From Oscillospiraceae bacterium (lineage in GTDB: Bacteria; Bacillota; Clostridia; Oscillospirales; Acutalibacteraceae): a stretch of 23,930 nucleotides of DNA. Made by a program: the position numbers and the translations under genes. Position 1 is the stretch's first letter. Each line of letters begins with the position of its first letter. Below the pieces are notes generated by a model, which was not told the origin of the DNA, ran no database searches, and saw only the letters and a list, made by a program, of their open reading frames with translations. The stretch is from the NCBI GenBank assembly GCA_022508705.1, contig JAFLUO010000017.1, positions 1 to 23,930 of the forward strand. Reading direction: 5' to 3'. Of the stretch, positions 1-7,081 are shown one piece after another.

Positions 1-2
1 TT

Positions 3-1118
3 CCGGCGGACATTAGTCCGTTTTACGGAATCTTTTGTATAAACATATTCGGTGGACTGTTTGCCTCAATAGGATTGACCGCTTTTATAGCTGTTTTACT
101 GATAGCTTTTATAACCCGTTCACACTTTAAAAACGGCAAGTACAAATATATCGTTCTCGCCGTTTTGATAGTTCTTTTGATGTGCAATATAATTTGTTCA
201 CTGGAGAGTTTTGCGGCAACATTTGCATCAATAATATTCACCGTTGTCTTAATGGTGCTGTCTTTCCTGTGTGCTAAGAAGGAAGAACCCACGGGCGAGT
301 ACCGGTCTATACCTGAAAAGATTATATTAAAAATTTCCTTAATTACCCTCGCTGTTATTATCAGTGCAGTTTCAATGCTTGTATTTATGATTATATTCGG
401 CACAATTGGAGGTGCCATAGAGAGCGAAATCGAAATGAAAAAATACATAAAGAGCGAAACACAGACACCTGTATCCGAAGAAATTGCAAGTAATTTTAAT
501 TTAAAGAATTATAAAGAAATAGCAAGCGGATGGGTAATGCTTGATAATAAAACAGCTATGCTTCCCTATGGATTTACTACTAATTATAAAGCGTGCTGGA
601 TAATTGAAAACGACCCGAGATTTGTAATCAGAGCTGCATATGATACATGGGATGGGTTTGAATGCAAACCGCTTGTAAGTAAGGATTTTGATTATCCGAA
701 TGTACTCACCGATACGGTAACGGGCGTTGCCTTAATCAATTTCCATTATTATAATGATATTTTTGATGATGAAGAGTGCAAAAAAATGGAGCTTACACCC
801 GAACAGGCAGAAACTTTACGAACCTTGGCGTTCAGTGCTTACAGTGAGAATACAGATAAAGAAAAAAAACAGCTTAATAACGACGATTGGGAATTGACAG
901 ATTACGGATCTATCAAGTCAAAAAGCGTTTATTGGAACTATAATGATATTGACGCAATATATTATAATTACGGAGAAATAATCAAAAATACAGACGGAGA
1001 TTACTATATTTGCATCGACCTGAGCAGGTATTATCTCTCTGATGAGTTTACCTGTACATTTTACGAAAAAATCCCCGATGATATAGCCTTGCAAATTGAC
1101 GCTGTTTTTGACGAATAA
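3..1118 (+). CDS. Unrecognised membrane protein, 5' end cut by window edge
   Basis: The reading frame is open from the left edge, so the true start lies outside the window; 371 residues are visible. A TTG at 75 is not needed as a start because the frame continues upstream with hydrophobic residues. The N-terminal part holds about four hydrophobic segments (near codons 25-40, 48-66, 70-90 and 105-135), followed by an acidic, aromatic-rich soluble domain of about 230 residues. I recognise no family motif and assign no function. The shape (membrane bundle plus a C-terminal exported or cytosolic domain) is like many lineage-specific Clostridial proteins. An inverted repeat follows the stop at 1168-1200. 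That it is coding is well supported by its length and by the clean transition to AT-rich intergenic DNA. Confidence 0.75.
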   Translation, partial: PADISPFYGIFCINIFGGLFASIGLTAFIAVLLIAFITRSHFKNGKYKYIVLAVLIVLLMCNIICSLESFAATFASIIFTVVLMVLSFLCAKKEEPTGEYRSIPEKIILKISLITLAVIISAVSMLVFMIIFGTIGGAIESEIEMKKYIKSETQTPVSEEIASNFNLKNYKEIASGWVMLDNKTAMLPYGFTTNYKACWIIENDPRFVIRAAYDTWDGFECKPLVSKDFDYPNVLTDTVTGVALINFHYYNDIFDDEECKKMELTPEQAETLRTLAFSAYSENTDKEKKQLNNDDWELTDYGSIKSKSVYWNYNDIDAIYYNYGEIIKNTDGDYYICIDLSRYYLSDEFTCTFYEKIPDDIALQIDAVFDE

Positions 1119-1167
1119 ATAAAAATTCTCCACTGATAATGGGAGCAAATATATAATACTTTTACAT

Positions 1168-1200
1168 AAGTCAGGCACTGTTTAATACAGTGCCTGACTT
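1168..1200. terminator. Perfect 14-bp inverted repeat, probable terminator
   Basis: Positions 1168-1181 and 1187-1200 are exact reverse complements with a 5-nt loop, 50 bp after the stop of the partial membrane protein. The following T-run is short (CTTTAACTT), so termination efficiency is uncertain. Position and stem strength make it the natural transcript end. Confidence 0.5.
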
Positions 1201-1244
1201 TAACTTGCAAAGTGATGTAGTCGTGGCAAAGTGAACATATGGAC

Positions 1245-1277
1245 TATTCTTTATTTTAAGTGATTTAATAAAGAATA
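1245..1277. repeat. 11-bp inverted repeat upstream of the M28 peptidase promoter
   Basis: TATTCTTTATT at 1245-1255 and AATAAAGAATA at 1267-1277 are exact reverse complements separated by 11 nt. The repeat ends 11 bp before the predicted -35 box at 1289 and has no T-tract, so an operator is more likely than a terminator. A separate direct repeat GCAAAGTG occurs at 1207-1214 and 1226-1233. Confidence 0.4.
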
Positions 1278-1288
1278 TCTGTTGCATA

Positions 1289-1317
1289 TTGCGTTTTAAT
1301 GAAAAATATGGTAAAAT
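1289..1317 (+). promoter_or_regulatory. Sigma-A type promoter for the M28 peptidase gene
   Basis: TTGCGT at 1289-1294 and TAAAAT at 1312-1317 are separated by exactly 17 bp. The predicted start of transcription (about 1324) leaves a short leader holding the ribosome binding site, and argues against an upstream ATG at 1324. Confidence 0.6.
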
Positions 1318-1347
1318 ACATTCATGTATTTTGAAAGGGGATATATT

Positions 1348-2565
1348 ATGGATTTATCTAAAGTAATTAACAAAAAAGATGAAGCTGCGCAGTATATGAT
1401 TGATGAGATCACTCATATTTGCAAAGATTTTGAAAAGAGAGATCCTGGTTCAAGAGGTGAGGAGCAGGCTTGTCAGTACGCAGCGGATACCATGAAGGAT
1501 TTAGGCTGCGACAGAGTGTTCGTTGAGGGCTTTAAAGAAAATCCAAATGCATTCTTCGGTTGGATATACTTAACGATTTCTTGTTGCATTTTGGCACTCG
1601 CATCATACTTCTTTGTTCCCGTGCTTTCAATAATTTTCATTGCAATAGGACTTGGAATTTGTTTTTTACAGTTCGGTTTGTATAAAAAGACTGTTGACAA
1701 GCTGTTTAAAGAAAAAATCGGTCATAATGCAACTGGATTCAAAAAGCCCACAGGTGAGGTTAAGCGCAGAATTATTTTTAACGGTCACCCGGATGCTTGC
1801 TGGGAATGGCCCTTTAAATATAAGTTTACATATCTTGGCTTTGACATACACATGGGAGTTTGCTTTGTAGGTGCATTTTATACCCTTGCTGTTGCAATTC
1901 TCAAATTAGTAGGTGTGCTTACAGGCGACCTTGCTTTAAAACTCGGTCTTGTTGCGTTAGTTTTTGTTCCGTTCTGGTTCGGTCTTTACTTTATGTGGAA
2001 TGAAAAAAGAGTAGTAGACGGCGCAAACGACAATCTTACAGGTTGTTACATTGGTATCGCAATTCTTAAAATGCTCAAAGACGAGGGTATTGAACTTGAA
2101 AATACTGAAATCGGCGTAGTTCTTTCAGGCTCAGAGGAAGCAGGTCTTCGCGGTTCAAAAGCTTGGTGTGAAGCACACAAGCACGAAATGAATGACGTAC
2201 CCACATTTATTTTCTCATACGACACAATTACTCAGTCAGAAGAGCTTATGGTAAACTACCGTGACCTTAACGGAACGGTAAAGGTTGATAAAGATGTATC
2301 AGACCTTTTCTATGAGGCTTGTGAGGAGCTTAATATTCCCTGCAAAAAGGGAATGGTTCCGCCCCTTGGCGGCGCAACTGACTCAGCAGCCTTTGCTCAG
2401 GCAGGGCTTAAGGCAACAGGCATTACTGCACTCAGTCACGCGCTTCCTGATTTTTACCATACAAGGCTTGACACACCGGATGCCCTTAATAAAGATTGCC
2501 TTGCAACCTGCTTTGCGGCTTCAGTTAAGGCCCTTGAAATGTTTGATAACGGCGCTAAACAGTAA
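1348..2565 (+). CDS. M28-family zinc peptidase with membrane-spanning insertion
   Basis: A 405-residue protein. ATG 1348 is chosen because GAAAGGGG sits just upstream and the predicted promoter lies at 1289-1317. The usual M28 metal ligands are all visible in order: H147 in GHPDA, bridging D228 in DGANDNLTG, the Glu pair E263/E264 in SGSEEAG, D292 in SYDT, and H371 in YHTRLDT. It should therefore be a di-zinc aminopeptidase or carboxypeptidase-like hydrolase. Unusually for this fold, hydrophobic stretches occur near residues 71-115 (before HPD) and 165-217 (between HPD and DGAND), so it is probably a membrane protein. No substrate can be read from the sequence. It is monocistronic, with its own promoter and terminator; the next gene, a carrier, has its own promoter. 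Confidence 0.88.
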   Translation: MDLSKVINKKDEAAQYMIDEITHICKDFEKRDPGSRGEEQACQYAADTMKDLGCDRVFVEGFKENPNAFFGWIYLTISCCILALASYFFVPVLSIIFIAIGLGICFLQFGLYKKTVDKLFKEKIGHNATGFKKPTGEVKRRIIFNGHPDACWEWPFKYKFTYLGFDIHMGVCFVGAFYTLAVAILKLVGVLTGDLALKLGLVALVFVPFWFGLYFMWNEKRVVDGANDNLTGCYIGIAILKMLKDEGIELENTEIGVVLSGSEEAGLRGSKAWCEAHKHEMNDVPTFIFSYDTITQSEELMVNYRDLNGTVKVDKDVSDLFYEACEELNIPCKKGMVPPLGGATDSAAFAQAGLKATGITALSHALPDFYHTRLDTPDALNKDCLATCFAASVKALEMFDNGAKQ

Positions 2566-2583
2566 AATAAATTATTTAAATTT

Positions 2584-2626
2584 TGCTCCCTTGCATAAAA
2601 TAAGGGAGCATTTTTATTATTTTTTG
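2584..2626 (+). terminator. Intrinsic terminator after the M28 peptidase gene
   Basis: TGCTCCCTT (2584-2592) pairs with AAGGGAGCA (2602-2610) and is followed by a run of mostly T to about 2626. Confidence 0.88.
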
Positions 2627-2655
2627 TTGAAATTTCAATATAATTATGTTATCAT
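2627..2655 (+). promoter_or_regulatory. Sigma-A type promoter for the GPH symporter gene
   Basis: TTGAAA (2627-2632), a 17-bp spacer, then TATCAT (2650-2655). It begins right after the preceding terminator's T-tract, so the carrier is independently transcribed. Confidence 0.6.
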
Positions 2656-2716
2656 ATAAAATGTAGATTTCCAGTGTTTAAGCTGGCTATAAAATATTTA
2701 TGAAAGAGGAATATGA

Positions 2717-4309
2717 ATGTCAAAAATCAACGCACTTTTGCATAAGGTTTATGGCACTAATCCGGAAGACCAAAGCAGTCTTCAGCCTAAAGAGGCTATT
2801 GCCTACGGTATTGCAGGATTCGGTCAAAACTTTATATGCACAATTATCGGTTCTTATCTTACGATTTTCCTTACGGACGCGCTTCTTTTCGGTGCTGACG
2901 GCGTTACGGTAGGTTCCCTTGCAGGCTCAATGGCTGTTGCTTATTTGATGCTCGGAACCCGTATTTTCGACGCATTCAATGACCCGATTATGGGTTCAAT
3001 CGTTGACAGAACAAGAACTAAATGGGGTAAATGCCGCCCGTATCTTAAATGGATGGCTATTCCCATAGCAATTATGACGATTGCCTGCTTCCTTCCTGCT
3101 TTTAAAGCAAAGGCAACATCAACATTCATTATCATTGCAATTATTTACGTAATTTGGTCTGTTGTTTATACGGTTGCCGACGTTCCGTATTGGGGACTTT
3201 CAACCTGTATGACTAATGATACGGTTGTTCGCGGCAATATGCTTACAATCACGCGTTTGCTTTGCACATTGGGCGCAGGTATTGTTACGGTTTTCGTTCC
3301 GATTATTACAGGAGCAGTAACAAGCAAATTCAGATATACAGAAGCTGATATTTCACGCATTATGACAGATAAAGCGACTGAAATTTCAAACCTTGTAAGC
3401 AAGCAAGGTCTTTCCGTTGAAGATGCAGCAAATTCTTTTATAGGCACGGTTATTAAGGGTCAGGAAGTTGCAAATGCAAACACTCTTAAAATGACATATT
3501 TCATTTGTGCTCTTGTTCTTGTTGTTTTAGCTGTTCCCATGTTCTTCTACGGATTTAAGCATACAAGAGAACGCTTCACAGCTAATGACAATCCACCAAG
3601 CCTGGGGCATAACTTAAAGCTTCTCTTTAAGAACAAGGAATTGCTTCTTATCGTGCTTTCAGGTGTTCTCGGCGGTGCGAGAATGGTTTATACATACACC
3701 GGCGGTTTGTATTTTGCAAAATACGTTCTTCAGAGCGAAGGTATGTACAGCCTTATAACCTTATTGGTTGTTCCGGGCGGTTTGGTTGCATCTCTTCTTG
3801 TTCCGTGGATGTCAAAGAAATTCACAAAGAAATGGGCTTATATTGCAGTTCACCTTTTCGGCGGAGTTGTAATGGCAATAATGTACTTCGTTGGTTACGA
3901 CGCAAAGTGGAAGCTTATTATTGCGGCTATTGCTCTTGTTCTCTTGGGTATTCCGCAGGGTGTTAACAACATTATCACTTACGCTATGATTGGTGATACA
4001 GTTGACTACCTTGAGTGGAAAACAGGCGAGAGAGGCGAGGGAATCTGCTTCGCAATGCAGACTCTTATCAACAAAATCGGTATGGCAGTCGGCGCTTTCA
4101 TAGGCGTTGTTTCCTTCAAAGCGGCAGGAATTAACTCTGAAACAGGTTATATTTCAGCACAAGGCGCAAACACTCTTTGGAATATGCTTGTTCTTTCAGG
4201 CGTTATCAGTATGTTTGCCTGCGCAGTACCAATGTTCTTCTATAAGATTACAGAAAAACGTCAGGCTGAAATGGTTGCTGAAATCGAAGCACGTAAGATT
4301 AAGAAATAA
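2717..4309 (+). CDS. GPH-family sugar:cation symporter (MFS superfamily)
   Basis: A 530-residue integral membrane carrier of the glycoside-pentoside-hexuronide:cation symporter family (MelB/XylP type). The family signature is clear at residues 85-111: DAFNDPIMG, then DRTRTKWGKCRPYLKW. DVPYWGL follows at 155-161. About 12 hydrophobic segments are present. ATG 2717 follows AAAGAGGA at a 6-nt spacing. Members are usually about 450-500 residues. The extra length here is largely a polar insert at about 202-256, between central membrane segments. Substrate is not determinable: no glycosidase or sugar-catabolic gene is adjacent, only an M28 peptidase upstream. Promoter at 2627-2655 and terminator at 4320-4345 make it monocistronic. 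Confidence 0.9.
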   Translation: MSKINALLHKVYGTNPEDQSSLQPKEAIAYGIAGFGQNFICTIIGSYLTIFLTDALLFGADGVTVGSLAGSMAVAYLMLGTRIFDAFNDPIMGSIVDRTRTKWGKCRPYLKWMAIPIAIMTIACFLPAFKAKATSTFIIIAIIYVIWSVVYTVADVPYWGLSTCMTNDTVVRGNMLTITRLLCTLGAGIVTVFVPIITGAVTSKFRYTEADISRIMTDKATEISNLVSKQGLSVEDAANSFIGTVIKGQEVANANTLKMTYFICALVLVVLAVPMFFYGFKHTRERFTANDNPPSLGHNLKLLFKNKELLLIVLSGVLGGARMVYTYTGGLYFAKYVLQSEGMYSLITLLVVPGGLVASLLVPWMSKKFTKKWAYIAVHLFGGVVMAIMYFVGYDAKWKLIIAAIALVLLGIPQGVNNIITYAMIGDTVDYLEWKTGERGEGICFAMQTLINKIGMAVGAFIGVVSFKAAGINSETGYISAQGANTLWNMLVLSGVISMFACAVPMFFYKITEKRQAEMVAEIEARKIKK

Positions 4310-4319
4310 TTAAATTTAA

Positions 4320-4345
4320 GGGCGGCTTTTGCCGCCCGTTTTTTT
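4320..4345 (+). terminator. Intrinsic terminator ending 3 nt before the sfsA start codon
   Basis: GGGCGGC (4320-4326) pairs with GCCGCCC (4331-4337) around a TTTT loop, followed by G and seven T. The sfsA ATG is at 4349, so the terminator occupies the place where an sfsA ribosome binding site should be. Confidence 0.88.
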
Positions 4346-4348
4346 GTT

Positions 4349-5023
4349 ATGAAATATTCAAATATAATTAAGGGAAAATTTAAAAGCAGACCTAACAGAT
4401 TTATTGCAATTGTAGAAATTGACGGGAAAGATGAAATTTGTCATGTGAAAAACACGGGCAGATGTAAAGAGCTGTTAACAGAAAATGCAGTTGTATATTT
4501 AAGTAAGTCTGATAATCCAAACCGCAAGACAAAATATGATTTAATCGCAGTGGAAAAGGGTAGTTTGCTTATAAATATGGACAGTCAAGTTGTAAATAAC
4601 GTTTGCGCTGAATATATTCCTAATATGTTTAAGGATATAGTGCTGATTAAACCTGAGTGCAAATATGAAAATTCACGGTTTGACTTTTTCGTTGAAACAA
4701 AAACTGAAAAAATATTTATTGAATGTAAGGGCGTAACTCTTGAAGAGGACGGAGTGGCATTGTTTCCCGATGCTCCGACTGAAAGGGGATGCAAACACTT
4801 AAAAGAGCTTCAAAATGCTGTTAAAAACGGATATACGGCTTATGTAGTGTTCGTAATACAAATGAATGGCGTTACCCATTTTGAACCCAATGTAAAAACT
4901 CACCGTGAATTTGCAGAAGAACTCAAACGGGCGAAAGAAAACGGAGTAAATATTTTGGCGTTTGACTGCATTGTAACAGAAGATGAAATAAAAATAGATA
5001 AAGAAATTGATACTAAACTATAA
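4349..5023 (+). CDS. sfsA: SfsA homologue (sugar fermentation stimulation protein)
   Basis: A 224-residue protein with the SfsA layout: an N-terminal OB-like part starting KFKSRPNRFIAIVEIDG, then NTGRCKELL, and a C-terminal PD-(D/E)XK nuclease-like part with SRFDFFVE and FIECKGVTL. The conserved block FPDAPTERGCKHLKEL lies near residues 139-154. SfsA proteins bind nucleic acid and were named for effects on sugar fermentation genes in E. coli; the exact biochemical role is uncertain. The start matches the family N-terminus, yet no Shine-Dalgarno is visible, because a terminator hairpin and T-run end 3 nt upstream. Translation may be leaderless, or transcripts may read through. A convergent, probably bidirectional terminator follows at 5038-5066. 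Confidence 0.9.
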   Translation: MKYSNIIKGKFKSRPNRFIAIVEIDGKDEICHVKNTGRCKELLTENAVVYLSKSDNPNRKTKYDLIAVEKGSLLINMDSQVVNNVCAEYIPNMFKDIVLIKPECKYENSRFDFFVETKTEKIFIECKGVTLEEDGVALFPDAPTERGCKHLKELQNAVKNGYTAYVVFVIQMNGVTHFEPNVKTHREFAEELKRAKENGVNILAFDCIVTEDEIKIDKEIDTKL

Positions 5024-5037
5024 TAATACAAAAATTT

Positions 5038-5066
5038 AAGGGGGCTTTAAGCCCCCTTGATTTTAT
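5038..5066. terminator. Bidirectional terminator between sfsA and the decarboxylase operon
   Basis: AAGGGGGCTT (5038-5047) and AAGCCCCCTT (5049-5058) are reverse complements. T-rich sequence follows on plus (TTGATTTTATATAT) and on minus (AAATTTTTG). It lies between convergent genes, so it can end both transcripts. Confidence 0.85.
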
Positions 5067-5077
5067 ATATATAAATA

Positions 5078-6274
5078 TTAACCGAACCTTGAAAGCAGGA
5101 AACCTGCGGCAACAGCCGAGCCGATAACACCTGCAACGTTCGGACCCATAGCGTGCATAAGCAGGAAGTTTGACGGGTTGTACTTTCTTCCTTCAACCTG
5201 TGAAACACGGGCAGCCATAGGAACAGCAGAAACGCCTGCCGAACCGATAAGGGGATTTACGCGTCCCTTTGTAACAATGTTCATAAGCTTTGCAAAAAGC
5301 ACGCCGCCTGCTGTGGAGAACATAAATGCAAGAAGACCGATTACAATAACGAGAACGGTTTTGAAGGCAAGGAAAGTTTTGCCCTCTGCGGTAGCGCCTA
5401 CCGTTACGCCGAGCATAATGGTAACAATATTGCAAAGCGCATTTTGCGCCGTGTCTGAAAGTCTGTCTGTAACACCTGACTCTTTAAACAGGTTACCAAG
5501 CATAAGCATACCGATAAGGGGAGCAGTTGACGGAATAACAAGAACGCAGACAACCGTAACAACTATCGGGAAAATGATTTTTTCAGCTTTGCTGACAGTA
5601 CGAAGCTGTTCCATTTTAATTTTACGTTCTTTATCTGTTGTAAGAAGCTTCATAATAGGTGGCTGAATAAGCGGAATAAGTGCCATATACGAATATGCGG
5701 CAACTGCTATCGGGCCTAAAAGGTGAGGAGCCAGCTTACCTGTAAGGTAAATTGCCGTGGGGCCGTCCGCGCCGCCGATAATGGCAATAGACGCCGCTTC
5801 TAAAGGAGTAAAGCCTTCATATCCGGGAATAAGATTTGTAGCAATGGCAATAATAAATGCAACGTAAATACCAAGCTGTGCGGCCGCGCCTAAAAGAAGG
5901 CTTGACGGGTTTGCAAGGAGGGGGCCGAAATCAGTCATTGCGCCAACGCCTAAGAATATAAGGCAGGGGAATATACTCGATTTAACACCGCAGTAAATAA
6001 GTCTTAAAACGCCTGAATCATACCAATGCGCCGAAGCATCAATAACTTCACCGCCCGGTGTGGCAATAGCTAACGGGTCATACATAATATCGGGATAAAT
6101 ATTTACAAGCAACATACCGAATGCGATAGGCAGTAGGAGTAACGGCTCATATTTCTTTACAATTGCGAAATAAAGCAAGACAAAAGAAATACCTATCATT
6201 ACCCAGTTTTGCCACGCAAGGTGTGCAAAGCCTGATTCTTGGAACAGGCTTACAAGAGCCTCAATAATCTGCAT
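5078..6274 (-). CDS. oadB: Sodium-translocating decarboxylase beta subunit
   Basis: A 398-residue, very hydrophobic protein of the OadB/GcdB/MmdB family, the membrane subunit that decarboxylates carboxybiotin and exports Na+. Visible family marks: PLLANPSSLLLGAAAQLG (residues 118-135), GGADGPTAIYLTGKLAP (167-183; D170 corresponds to the essential Asp of the family), and the C-terminal GPNVAGVIGSAVAAG (377-391). Its start lies 12 bp after the biotin-carrier stop, with AAGGGGGA as ribosome binding site. It is the last gene of a four-gene operon whose catalytic subunit is OadA-like, which points to oxaloacetate rather than methylmalonyl-CoA or glutaconyl-CoA as substrate. Length is at the low end for the family but the termini look intact. 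Confidence 0.93.
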   Translation of the reverse strand: MQIIEALVSLFQESGFAHLAWQNWVMIGISFVLLYFAIVKKYEPLLLLPIAFGMLLVNIYPDIMYDPLAIATPGGEVIDASAHWYDSGVLRLIYCGVKSSIFPCLIFLGVGAMTDFGPLLANPSSLLLGAAAQLGIYVAFIIAIATNLIPGYEGFTPLEAASIAIIGGADGPTAIYLTGKLAPHLLGPIAVAAYSYMALIPLIQPPIMKLLTTDKERKIKMEQLRTVSKAEKIIFPIVVTVVCVLVIPSTAPLIGMLMLGNLFKESGVTDRLSDTAQNALCNIVTIMLGVTVGATAEGKTFLAFKTVLVIVIGLLAFMFSTAGGVLFAKLMNIVTKGRVNPLIGSAGVSAVPMAARVSQVEGRKYNPSNFLLMHAMGPNVAGVIGSAVAAGFLLSRFG

Positions 6275-6286
6275 ACTTGTTCCCCC

Positions 6287-6670
6287 TTAACCTATTACGG
6301 CAAGAACAGCATCAGTATCGACTGTCTGACCTTTTGTAACAAGGACTTGTGAAACCGTACCCGAAACAGAGGCGACGATTTCATTTTCCATTTTCATAGC
6401 CTCAAGAATAAAGAGAACATCGCCCTCATTTACCTTTTGACCTTGAAAAGCATTAACTTTAAGTATTGCACCGGGCATCGGAGCCTTAATTTGTGTACCG
6501 TTGCCTGTAACAACAGGAGCAGGTGTTGCAGGTGCAGGTGCTGCGGGAGCTGCAACGGGAGCAGGCACAGCAGGTGCTACTGCATCGGAAATATTGGTAA
6601 CAATAGCCTCTGACAATTCATTAACGTCTACTTCATAATTTTTTCCGTTTAATGTAACAATATATTTCAT
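6287..6670 (-). CDS. Biotin carrier subunit of the sodium-pump decarboxylase
   Basis: A 127-residue biotinyl protein. It has a short N-terminal beta-rich part (about residues 1-30), a flexible Ala/Pro-rich linker (about 31-54) and a biotinyl domain (about 58-127). The biotin acceptor motif is EAMKMENE, with K93 as the residue to be biotinylated. APMPGAILKV marks the start of the fold. In many OadA proteins this domain is fused at the C-terminus; here it is a separate gene, as in GcdC/MmdC-type systems. It shuttles CO2 from the alpha subunit to the membrane beta subunit. Strong ribosome binding site AAGGGGGAAA; 13 bp after the gamma gene and 12 bp before beta. Confidence 0.93.
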   Translation of the reverse strand: MKYIVTLNGKNYEVDVNELSEAIVTNISDAVAPAVPAPVAAPAAPAPATPAPVVTGNGTQIKAPMPGAILKVNAFQGQKVNEGDVLFILEAMKMENEIVASVSGTVSQVLVTKGQTVDTDAVLAVIG

Positions 6671-6683
6671 TTGATTTTCCCCC

Positions 6684-7070
6684 TTATTCTTCGATAAGTT
6701 TTATTGACTTGAATTCGAGTCTGTTAAGCGGAATGCCGCTTTCGTTTGAAACGATAGCCATAATAATTGCGGCAGTCTTTTCGTCTGTCTTGTAAAGGTC
6801 AAGCGTGCCTGCGGACTGTGTTTCGGGAAGCGGATGACCGTTGTTGATTGCCTGCGGCTTTTCTGATTTAACAGGCGTTGGGATTGACTCAGTTTGTGTT
6901 GCCTTAGATTTCTTTTTGGTTTTGCTTTCAAATATCCGTATAGTTTTTGAAAGTAAAACAACGATAACCGCAAGAAGGGCAAGGATAATCATAACTACGA
7001 TTATTCCCGTAACTGAAACGCTGAGCGCCTCAGCCATTGAAATTGATTGCTTTAAAAGTGTAGTAGTCAT
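6684..7070 (-). CDS. oadG: Sodium-pump decarboxylase gamma subunit (OadG family)
   Basis: A 128-residue protein with one N-terminal membrane helix (about residues 14-41, rich in Val/Ile/Leu), a basic and polar linker (KTKKKSKATQ and Pro-containing stretch), and a small C-terminal domain ending near IKLIEE. This is the OadG layout: a small single-helix subunit holding alpha to the membrane beta subunit. I start it at ATG 7070, not at an in-frame TTG at 7085, because GAGAGGT lies at the right distance upstream of 7070 and would be inside the longer product. The TTG also overlaps the alpha stop codon. Family assignment leans on size, topology and operon position, since OadG sequences diverge strongly. 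Confidence 0.85.
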   Translation of the reverse strand: MTTTLLKQSISMAEALSVSVTGIIVVMIILALLAVIVVLLSKTIRIFESKTKKKSKATQTESIPTPVKSEKPQAINNGHPLPETQSAGTLDLYKTDEKTAAIIMAIVSNESGIPLNRLEFKSIKLIEE

Positions 7071-7081
7071 GTTCTTACCTC

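Noticed and set aside
1282..1310. TTGCAT at 1282 as the -35 box of the M28 peptidase gene
   Set aside because: It would need a poor -10 (AATATG); TTGCGT at 1289 with TAAAAT at 1312 has the ideal 17-bp spacing.
5178..5666. Long plus-strand open frame opposite the decarboxylase beta gene
   Set aside because: It lies wholly antisense to a clear OadB-family gene, is low-complexity in composition and has no ribosome binding site; a shadow frame.
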